Of a stretch of 64,000 bases of DNA, positions 8,944 through 17,144 are shown in pieces (within the stretch, counting starts at the first letter, position 1; each line of letters begins with the position of its first letter). Location of the stretch: NCBI GenBank assembly GCA_035578175.1, contig JAQMRL010000043.1, positions 62,001 through 126,000 of the forward strand, given 5' to 3'. Position numbers and translations under genes: made by a program. This DNA comes from Catonia carolina. Taxonomy: Eukaryota > Arthropoda > Insecta > Hemiptera > Achilidae. A model generated the notes under the pieces. The model worked only from the letters and a program-made list of their open reading frames with translations, did not search any database and was not told the DNA's origin.

Positions 8944-8972
8944 GTGTTGCCAGTTTTTCCCACTAGCAACAC
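8944..8972 (-). promoter_or_regulatory. 5' UTR hairpin just upstream of B-1 ORF1
   Basis: Sense strand GTGTTGCTAGT / ACTGGCAACAC: 11 pairs including one G-U, with a 7-nt loop. Element E has the equivalent hairpin (60244-60274), with the G-U replaced by C-G. It may influence ORF1 initiation or packaging. Confidence 0.65.
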
Positions 8973-9025
8973 TCTTCTCCTTCTTCCCAGGAGGTAGTAG
9001 TTTAAGAAGTTCTGGTAGTCGCTCG

Positions 9026-9057
9026 TTCAGTAGGTCCGCTCCGTGCGGGGTTCAGAT
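9026..9057 (-). other. H3-leader-like segment at the 5' end of element B-1
   Basis: On the minus strand this reads GAACCCCG, then ACGGAGCGGAC, then a CTGAA block. The same blocks occur in the same order in the host H3 5' UTR (24668-24710), with small gaps. The same segment is present in B-2 (15287-15318) and B-3 (51011-51042). Confidence 0.75.
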
Positions 9058-9085
9058 CGAGAGTAATAACACCATGCCGCGCCAC

Positions 9086-9612
<527 letters not shown>

Positions 9613-9667
9613 GCGTCGCGCCACAAGCCGCTTGCGAAAGTCTATTAGAGCCTTCATTCAATAAAAC

Positions 9668-9683
9668 GGCCCTTTTCAGGGCC
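9668..9683 (+). terminator. Histone 3' stem-loop of H4, unit 1
   Basis: GGCCCT-TTTC-AGGGCC followed by ACCAAAC. This is the SLBP-binding signal for 3' end processing of replication-dependent histone mRNA. AGGTT follows 17 nt later, in the usual place of the U7-pairing element. Confidence 0.97.
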
Positions 9684-10187
9684 ACCAAACTAATAACATG
9701 AGGTTTTCAATAATGTGAATTTCTTTATCTCCTCTCGCATCTTGTATAACGAACGGAAGAGGCTACTACCGCTGTAATATAATGATAATAATAATAATGT
9801 GCACGCACAGAGACCGTTAATGAACAAACGGATAGATAGACAGACAGACACGGACGAATGATCTTGTTTGTCGGTTATCACATAATATAATCATCAGTAG
9901 ATTACTGGAAAATGAAATAAGAAGAAGAAATCGTGGTTGTGTTGTAAATTTCATAGTATTGTCGGGCGGTGCAGGTGAGCAAGCAGCAGCACCAGCGGCA
10001 TCGGCAGTATTAGGAAGAGTTATTCGTTCTATTTTAGAGAGGAAAAAAAAAAAATAAGGAAATGAAGAGAGGAATTTTTTTTTTTTTTTTTATTTTCTCT
10101 CCTTCGCCGCCGCTTTGTTACATGCTGACAGAACAATAATTATTCTTAAAAAGAGTTCAGATTTAAACCTAGTCATGAAATTTTGGT
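9684..10187. other. H4-H2A convergent spacer, unit 1
   Basis: About 500 bp between the two facing stem-loops. It is AT-rich, with an ATA run near 9778-9797, a GATAGATAGACAGACAGACA stretch near 9831, and A and T homopolymers near 10045 and 10077. No gene seen. Confidence 0.8.
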
Positions 10188-10203
10188 GGCCCTGAAAAGG
10201 GCC
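10188..10203 (-). terminator. Histone 3' stem-loop of H2A, unit 1
   Basis: Minus-strand GGCCCT-TTTC-AGGGCC followed by ACCAAAA, then AGGTT 17 nt downstream. Confidence 0.97.
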
Positions 10204-10256
10204 GTTTCAATGCTGTGTCGCCTGTATAGCAGCTGCAGCTCCCAACGAGGTCCCGC

Positions 10257-10733
<477 letters not shown>

Positions 10734-10739
10734 ATGTTG

Positions 10740-10770
10740 GCGACGTCGTGTAAGTGTTACACATGGTCGC
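10740..10770 (-). other. Conserved two-stem RNA hairpin, element B-2
   Basis: Same sequence as B-1: GCGAC/GTCGC outside and GTGTAA/TTACAC inside. Confidence 0.8.
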
Positions 10771-11044
10771 TCGTAGAACACATTATCGGAACTAATGTAA
10801 CCTCAGGTAAGAATCAGGAGAATATTGAGGGTTATAAATTGGATTCGGATTCGGTCGAGACAAGCTGTGAGCAGGGAAAGGTGGGGAAATCTGCCAGATA
10901 ATTGAGGGTATTCATTTTGAGGGTTTAGAAAATTTTGAGGTGTATAATAAATGGTAGGTGGATGAATATATATATTGTATAGGTAGATGGGATAATTATT
11001 AGATAGGAAAAAACGGCTCTTTTCTTTTAATAATTGATTAGTTG

Positions 11045-11047
<3 letters not shown>

Positions 11048-11096
<49 letters not shown>
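11048..11096 (-). repeat. Internal A-tract of B-2 3' UTR
   Basis: 49 T on the plus strand, shorter than the 62 in B-1. It lies in the same place relative to the ORF2 stop. Confidence 0.85.
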
Positions 11097-11098
<2 letters not shown>

Positions 11099-11228
11099 GG
11101 TGTGGTGATTTTTTTTTAGGAAAGGTTCTTATTGAAAGCTCTATGTAATGTGTAGGTGTTTGTGTGTTACGTGGGAGTCATTTGTTAAGGGAGTATGTTA
11201 TGGCGCGGGAGTTGTAGTTTACTGGGTG

Positions 11229-13901
11229 TTAGGGGAAATCGTGGAACGGTAGATTGATGTAAACTTCGGGCGGGTGAGGCGTGGTGTAAATCTCTCGGAT
11301 GATGGGGTGTCTTGAAGTTCTGGCGGAGTCGTGAAGTTTTCTGGAGGTTGTGTAGATATAGCTTTCTAGGGAAGGGAAGAGTAAGCTTTCGTGGACTATG
11401 TCGTTATTGATAAGGTAATGGACTTTAGTGATGCGGCGGAGAATTTTGTTTTGAAAAGCGGCTGTTTTACGTTTGTTGGACTTGGAGAGGAGTGGCCACC
11501 AGACAGGTGAGCCATATAGAAGGTAGGGACGAAGAATTGACGAATACATGAGGAGTTTGAGTTTTATAGAGAAGGATTTTGAATTAAGTAGGGGCGAAAG
11601 AGTGGCGAGGAGAACCCTGCCCTTGCACAGTTTGTCCTCGATGTGGCGACGGAGAGTGAGGCGCTTGTCCAGTATTACTCCCAGGTAGCGGACGCTGTCC
11701 TGCCATGGGAGCAGTTGTCCTTCTAGGCGTAGTGGCGGCGGGAGATTCCTCTTGCGGGTGAATTGGATTGCCTCACACTTTGTGGGATTGAGGGTGAGTC
11801 TCCAGATGCGACACCATGTAGTGATATTTAACAGATGATTTTGGATTGCGCGGCAGTTGAGGCGGAGGCATCTGCCGTGACGGTATAAAATAGCGTCATC
11901 AGCAAACAGTCCGAGTTTGATTGTTTCGGTTTCCGGAAAATCGTAGGTGTACATAAGATAGAGAAGGGGCCCAAGGACTGAGCCCTGAGGTACACCTGCG
12001 GTAGATGGGGTAAGTGGGGATTTGATTGAGTGGAACTGATAACTGGGGGCTGAGACTTGAAATTTTCTGTCAGTAAGATACGAATGGATGAGCCTGACAG
12101 TGGCTGGTGGGAAGAAACGAGCTAGTTTGAAGAGGAGACCCACGTGCCATACTCTGTCAAATGCTGCTTTAAAGTCAAGCAGCACAGCCGTCGTATGGTT
12201 GTGGGAGTTTCTGGCATCCACTAGTGCCGTTACGATGCGGAGGAGTTGGGTGGTGGTGGAGTGTCCTTGTCTAAAACCAAATTGTTCGGCAGGGATCGCT
12301 GATTCGATGGTTTGGCGCAGACGTGGGAGAAGAAGTCTTTCGAAAAGTTTAGATAATATTGGAAGAAGGGAAATTGGCCTATAGCTTCCGGGGTCTGTTG
12401 GGGGTTTGTGGGGCTTGAGTATGGTGATGATGTTAGAGATCTTCCATGAAGCGGGGAAGTGCTGCAGTGCAATAACTGCATTGAAAATAGATAAGAGGTG
12501 GGGCTTGAGCTCTGGTGGAGAGTTCAGGATGGCGTATCCGGAGATGTTGTCGGGGCCTGGGGCTTTTCGGGGATTGATTGATTTGATTACCGAAGTAACC
12601 TCATCGATCGTGAAAGGTTGAAAGTGGCAGGGAGTAGGGTCGGAGAGAGTGGTGGAAACCACTCTGTGAATTATTTCATCCAGTTCGGGATGAACGGGTG
12701 GGGGAGTTTGAAAATGGAGTTCAAAGTGTGAGGCGAAGGTGTTTGCCGTCTCTTGGGCCGAGTATGCCAGTCCGTTCGGAGTCCGCAGTGGGTGTGTCCT
12801 CCTCTGGGTTGACAGTAGTCGGCGCGCAGCCTCCCATGGCCTGCCGTTGTCCGCTACGTGTTCAAGGTACTCCTCCCATTGACTGGATTTATGCTGGTCG
12901 ACGAGGAGCTTGCATCTGGCAGCGGCGTGATTGAAGAGCTGACGGTGGCGGGGGTCCCTCGTTCGCTGCCAGAGCCGACGGTAACGTCGTCTGTCCGCGA
13001 TTGCTGCCTTCACTGCAGGCGGGAGGGATGACCTGGTCTGAGGTGGGCGTGGGGAAGTATTTTGAATAATGCTTTGGGAGAGTAGCGAGGAGATCGTCTG
13101 GAGATGTCGTTCCAGCTCGGGGATAGAATTGATCGTGGGAGGTTCTGGGGGAAGTTGCGAATTTACAGTGTCAAAGAAGGACGGCCAGGAGACTTTGTTT
13201 TTGGCGGGCGGTGCTTGGGTATTTGAAGTAGGGGAAGTAAAAGTAAATAGAACAGGGAGATGATCTGAGTTTAACTCAGGAAGGACATCGATGTCGGGGA
13301 TAGAGGTGAAGTTGACCGAGGCGGCGTAATCGAGGATGTCGGGCAGATGAGTGCGTGTTGGGGGTATTCTGGTGGCTGTAGTTGGGAAATGAAGGGCTAG
13401 TGGCAGGGGAGTTTCATCTAGAAAGGTAAGAAGAGTGGCGCCTGCAGTGTTCGTCGTGCGGCAGCCGATGTCGACGTGCTTGGCGTTCCAGTCGCCGGCT
13501 GCGAATACAGGGTGTTGCTGCGTGAAGATGGCGGCAAGGGCAGAGGGGTCGAAGTCGTTGAAAGACGGGGGGCGATATACGGAGGTGAAGGTTACTAATT
13601 GAGAGAAGAGGGGTACTGTGACTGAAATGTGTTCTAAGGAAGGAATAGGGGCTGTATCTAGGAGGTTATGCGTATGGCGTTCATGGATAAGGATAGCTAC
13701 CCCTCCTGCTGGGCGATTGGTAACAGGAGGGCGGTCGGTGCGGTATACTATGTACGGGGATAATTTAAAGCGTGTGTGTGGGTGGAAGTGAGTTTCTTGG
13801 AGTAAAGCTATATCTACGTTGAGGTCTAGTAGAAGTCGGTGGAGGTCGTTCCGTTGGCGAGAGATCCCGTTTCCGTTCCACGAAAGGATTCGAAAGGTCA
13901 T
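11229..13901 (-). CDS. ORF2 of element B-2: endonuclease-reverse transcriptase
   Basis: 890 aa, with all endonuclease (LLQETH, GDWNAKH, SDHLPV) and RT (LLDFKAAFDRVWH, GVPQGSVLGP, FADD) residues. It differs from the unit 3 copy at, for example, HERHTH in place of HKRHTH near residue 74. Start coupled to ORF1 by TAATG at 13901. Confidence 0.95.
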   Translation of the reverse strand: MTFRILSWNGNGISRQRNDLHRLLLDLNVDIALLQETHFHPHTRFKLSPYIVYRTDRPPVTNRPAGGVAILIHERHTHNLLDTAPIPSLEHISVTVPLFSQLVTFTSVYRPPSFNDFDPSALAAIFTQQHPVFAAGDWNAKHVDIGCRTTNTAGATLLTFLDETPLPLALHFPTTATRIPPTRTHLPDILDYAASVNFTSIPDIDVLPELNSDHLPVLFTFTSPTSNTQAPPAKNKVSWPSFFDTVNSQLPPEPPTINSIPELERHLQTISSLLSQSIIQNTSPRPPQTRSSLPPAVKAAIADRRRYRRLWQRTRDPRHRQLFNHAAARCKLLVDQHKSSQWEEYLEHVADNGRPWEAARRLLSTQRRTHPLRTPNGLAYSAQETANTFASHFELHFQTPPPVHPELDEIIHRVVSTTLSDPTPCHFQPFTIDEVTSVIKSINPRKAPGPDNISGYAILNSPPELKPHLLSIFNAVIALQHFPASWKISNIITILKPHKPPTDPGSYRPISLLPILSKLFERLLLPRLRQTIESAIPAEQFGFRQGHSTTTQLLRIVTALVDARNSHNHTTAVLLDFKAAFDRVWHVGLLFKLARFFPPATVRLIHSYLTDRKFQVSAPSYQFHSIKSPLTPSTAGVPQGSVLGPLLYLMYTYDFPETETIKLGLFADDAILYRHGRCLRLNCRAIQNHLLNITTWCRIWRLTLNPTKCEAIQFTRKRNLPPPLRLEGQLLPWQDSVRYLGVILDKRLTLRRHIEDKLCKGRVLLATLSPLLNSKSFSIKLKLLMYSSILRPYLLYGSPVWWPLLSKSNKRKTAAFQNKILRRITKVHYLINNDIVHESLLFPSLESYIYTTSRKLHDSARTSRHPIIREIYTTPHPPEVYINLPFHDFP

Positions 13902-15193
13902 TAGGCGAGAAGGGAGGGCAGAGATGAGATGATGACGGTGATTGCTTCGGGGATTGATTTTACAGTAGTTAAGCGTGGGAGTAAGGCGAGTGCCCAGGTT
14001 AGAAATTTAGGGGAGGTGAGAAATTTGATGATGCCTTGAATTGAGAAGGGGGCATCATCGGAAGGAGGGTCATTGGATTTTTTGGCTGGAAGTGGTGGAA
14101 TAGGCTTCCAGGGTGATTGAACTGGTTCCTTGGGGAGAGTGGGAATTTTCGATACAGGGACGGGTTTACGTTCTGCGGGTTTTTTAAAGATGGTTTTGTT
14201 ATACGATTTTTGTTGTGGAGCTGAAGAGGTAGAGGGGGTTGGAGACTGGGTACTTGAAGTGGAAGGGCGGGACGGAACCGATGAGGCCGGTGGTCGTGCA
14301 GCTGTTGTCTTGGTAGCGGTCGAATTCCTTCTTCTGTCTGCTAGGAGCTTCACGTGGGTAGGGCACCCGCGGTAATTAGCCGGATGCTGCCCTTTGCAGT
14401 TGCAGCATACCGGGTCTTCAATGATTTTGGCAACGCACTGAGCTGCGTCATGCTGGTCTCCGCACTTCACGCATCGCAGCTCGTGGTTGCAGTTGACTGA
14501 CGAGTGCCCATACCGTTGGCATTTGAAGCACTGGGGTAGACCAGGCCGGGGCCTGAAAGCCTCGACCGTTACCATGATTGAAAGAATTGATGTTAGGTTG
14601 TAGATTTTCTCGTAGTCTTGTGTCTTCTGTAGTTTAATGAGAAAAACGTTAATTTTCTTGCCTGCACGGCCGTTTAAATTTTGACAGTGGGTGACTTTAA
14701 ACCCCTTTTCTGTCAGGAATTCTGTTATGTCGTCCGGACTGAATGAAGAGTGTAGGCCCTTTACGGCGATTTTCACCTCATCTGGTTCCTGTGTGTAGTA
14801 GGAGTGGAAGTTTAACCCTTCCGATAAAAGGACAGTTTTAGCTTGGTTGTAGTCTTGTATAGACTGTGTGTATAGAGAGTTGGAATTCCCACGAGTGGTT
14901 ATTCTGTATGAATAAGTGAGGTGTGTTGTAAGAGCTTTCAATATAGTGGTGAAGTTAGGGGGTGATCGGAACACAAAGGGTGGCAGTGTGTATTTAGAAG
15001 CGAAAGTAGAAGTGGTTGATTGTGGAATGTTAGTAGTGGGTGAGGGGGAGGGGTCGGTTACATTGTTAGATAATGTGCCGGCGTTACCTGAATCTGCTAG
15101 TTGTTGAATTCTTGGTCGTTTGCTGGTGACGGTGGTGTAGCCTTCGTCGGTAGGAATGTCCATTCCTACCTGGGTGGGCTGCGGCGTTGCCAT
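13901..15193 (-). CDS. ORF1 of element B-2: zinc-knuckle protein
   Basis: 430 aa, starting MATPQPTQVGMDIP. Three knuckles end in CCNCKGQHPANYRGC. It differs from B-3 by FLTSPKFL in place of FLTAPKFL near the C-terminus. Nothing disrupts it. Confidence 0.93.
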   Translation of the reverse strand: MATPQPTQVGMDIPTDEGYTTVTSKRPRIQQLADSGNAGTLSNNVTDPSPSPTTNIPQSTTSTFASKYTLPPFVFRSPPNFTTILKALTTHLTYSYRITTRGNSNSLYTQSIQDYNQAKTVLLSEGLNFHSYYTQEPDEVKIAVKGLHSSFSPDDITEFLTEKGFKVTHCQNLNGRAGKKINVFLIKLQKTQDYEKIYNLTSILSIMVTVEAFRPRPGLPQCFKCQRYGHSSVNCNHELRCVKCGDQHDAAQCVAKIIEDPVCCNCKGQHPANYRGCPTHVKLLADRRRNSTATKTTAARPPASSVPSRPSTSSTQSPTPSTSSAPQQKSYNKTIFKKPAERKPVPVSKIPTLPKEPVQSPWKPIPPLPAKKSNDPPSDDAPFSIQGIIKFLTSPKFLTWALALLPRLTTVKSIPEAITVIISSLPSLLA

Positions 15194-15204
15194 TTCCTGG
15201 GACA

Positions 15205-15233
15205 GTGTTGCCAGTTTTTCCCACTAGCAACAC
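15205..15233 (-). promoter_or_regulatory. 5' UTR hairpin upstream of B-2 ORF1
   Basis: Identical to the B-1 hairpin; it ends 11 nt before the ORF1 ATG. Confidence 0.65.
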
Positions 15234-15337
15234 TCTTCTCCTTCTTCCCAGGAGGTAGTAGTTTAAGAAGTTCTGGTAGTCGCTCGTTCAGTAGGTCCGC
15301 TCCGTGCGGGGTTCAGATCGAGAATACACGGCCGCAC

Positions 15338-15590
15338 TTTAACCGCCGCTATATTTACGTGGTCGGTCGTGCTCTCCTATTGGTCGGGTCGCTGCTGCCT
15401 GTCGCTGATTGGCTACCGTTACTGCAGTCACGAAATAGAGCTCTCCTATTAGGTCGGGTAGCTGCAGCCTGTCGCCGATTGGCTACCGTTACTGCAGTCA
15501 CGAAATGGAGCTCTCCTATTGGTCGGGCCGTTTTCAGCCTCCCTCCGATTGGCTGCGGTTACTGCGGTCTTACGACGTAAATACAAGCGC
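15338..15590. promoter_or_regulatory. Divergent H2A/H2B promoter, unit 1, with triplicated CCAAT repeat
   Basis: 253 bp, the same length in every unit. Left edge: H2A TATA-like box (TAAATATA on minus, 15350-15359). Right edge: H2B TAAATAC (15578-15584). Between them are three tandem copies of a 69-70 bp unit starting at 15371, 15440 and 15510, carrying CTCCTATTGG and GATTGGCT (inverted CCAAT) and GTTACTGC. In this unit both outward promoters run into transposons (B-2 left, C-1 right). Confidence 0.8.
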
Positions 15591-15809
15591 ACCGAAAGTT
15601 CTCCAGTGACTCCTAGTGAACTTGTATCATCAGTTCTTGACGAGAACCATCACTAGTTACGAGCCGTCCTCCAGTCGACTCCACGACGAGGACCTCCATT
15701 AGGCACGAGCTGTCCTTTTCTGCATTTACTCACTAAGGTTGTTTATAATATAAAATAAGGTTTAGCAGAACTGGACACTCCGCCTATAAGTAGCGCCGGC
15801 CTGTGGGAG

Positions 15810-17144
15810 ATGGCGGCGCCTACCACACCAGCACCTGCACTCGCAGCAGCGAACAACTCTATCCAGCCTACACCATCAACATCTGTAACACCATCACCAT
15901 CAACTTCTACAGCTGCGACTAGCATGGACGTGTCGAACACAGAAGAGTTCCACGTCGTGCAGCGCAAACGCTCCAGGACCAACTCTGACGGCAACACTAC
16001 TAACTCCACTACAACCTCAACCCCTGTTAACGCTTCAACTAAAAAATTCACGGTTCCTCCCTTTGTTTTTCGGGCGCCAACCAACTGGTCCGGTATTACT
16101 AAACTTCTAAATACTCACCTATCAGAGTCGTATAAGGTCACTACCCGTGGCAATTCGTACTCTCTGTTCACCAAGAACATCAACGACTACCAAAACTGTA
16201 AGACTGTCCTCCTTTCCGAGGGCATCAACTTCCACAGTTATTACACTCAGGAACCCGAAGAAATCAAAGTCGCCATCAAAGGGCTTCACTCCTCGTTCGA
16301 TCCGGAGGAAATTAAACAAGATCTGTGTGAGCGTGGTTTCGAGGTGAGCCACTGCCAAAACATCTCTGGTAGAGCAGGTAGACCTCTCAACGTCTTTCTA
16401 GTTAAAATTAAAAAATCACCTCACTTTGATGCAATATACAAGATCCAATCGATCTTTAGCATTGTTGTGACCGTGGAGGCCTTCCGCCCGCGGCCAGGTC
16501 TACCGCAGTGTTTTAAATGCCAGCGATTTGGCCATTCTTCAGTTAACTGTAATCGTGAACTGCGTTGTGTAAAGTGTGGGGAGAAACACGACGCGGCTCA
16601 CTGTTCAGGTAAGCTGATCGAAGAGCCCAAGTGCTGTAACTGCAACGGCCAGCACCCCGCTAACTACCGGGGGTGCCCGATGCACATTAAGCTCCTCGCG
16701 GAGAGACGTAGGAGCGCGACCCAATCGACGATGACGGCCACCACCTCTTCGTCCCCTTCTACTTCTACTTCGAAAACTCAAACCGTTCCGAAGAGCCCTG
16801 CTCCGGTACCTTCTGCCCCTGTTCAACGTACTTTCAATAAAACCTTCACCAAACAGGTCCCTGCACGTAAGCCAGTGCAACAAAATACTTTTCCTACCAC
16901 TTCTAATTGGGTCTCTGGGCCATCCAAGCCCGTCTTTGTAGGCAAAGATTTTCCGCCTCTCCCGGCAAAACAAGCCCCTCGAACAGACAGCAACGTCTTC
17001 AACATAAACTCTATTATTCAGTTCCTAACATCGCCCAAATTTCTTTCTTGGATGGCAGCAATCATCCCTAAACTTTCAACTGTTACCTCCGCTTCAGAAG
17101 CAATTACCCTATTTTTATCAACTCTGCCCTCCCTACTTTCGTAA
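15810..17144 (+). CDS. ORF1 of element C-1: zinc-knuckle protein
   Basis: 444 aa. A Thr/Ser/Ala-rich N-terminus (1-80) leads into FVFRAPTNWSGITKLL, then an RRM-like region. A PRE_C2HC-like segment covers about 158-215. Zinc knuckles lie at 234-247, 253-265 and 275-289 (HPANYRGC), with a low-complexity linker and a C-terminal helix. The ATG follows GCCTGTGGGAG and is conserved in C-3 and F, which supports this start. Confidence 0.94.
   Translation: MAAPTTPAPALAAANNSIQPTPSTSVTPSPSTSTAATSMDVSNTEEFHVVQRKRSRTNSDGNTTNSTTTSTPVNASTKKFTVPPFVFRAPTNWSGITKLLNTHLSESYKVTTRGNSYSLFTKNINDYQNCKTVLLSEGINFHSYYTQEPEEIKVAIKGLHSSFDPEEIKQDLCERGFEVSHCQNISGRAGRPLNVFLVKIKKSPHFDAIYKIQSIFSIVVTVEAFRPRPGLPQCFKCQRFGHSSVNCNRELRCVKCGEKHDAAHCSGKLIEEPKCCNCNGQHPANYRGCPMHIKLLAERRRSATQSTMTATTSSSPSTSTSKTQTVPKSPAPVPSAPVQRTFNKTFTKQVPARKPVQQNTFPTTSNWVSGPSKPVFVGKDFPPLPAKQAPRTDSNVFNINSIIQFLTSPKFLSWMAAIIPKLSTVTSASEAITLFLSTLPSLLS

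Larger units (their letters stand above)
4423..9074 (-). mobile_element. Non-LTR retrotransposon, lineage B copy 1, at the H3 site
   Basis: Full-length element. The target copies lie at 4413-4422 and 9075-9085. The 3' tail is three to four copies of a 7-nt unit (sense CTGGATT). It occupies the promoter-proximal position: its first base is about 30 bp from the H3 TATA-like box at 9098-9107. Both ORFs are intact. The 5' UTR (8933-9074) contains H3-leader-like sequence and a hairpin. This is the only lineage-B copy at the H3 site; the other two are at the H2A site. Confidence 0.93.

Noticed and set aside
15371..15577. CRISPR-like array
   Set aside because: Only three 70-bp direct repeats without spacers, in a eukaryotic promoter.
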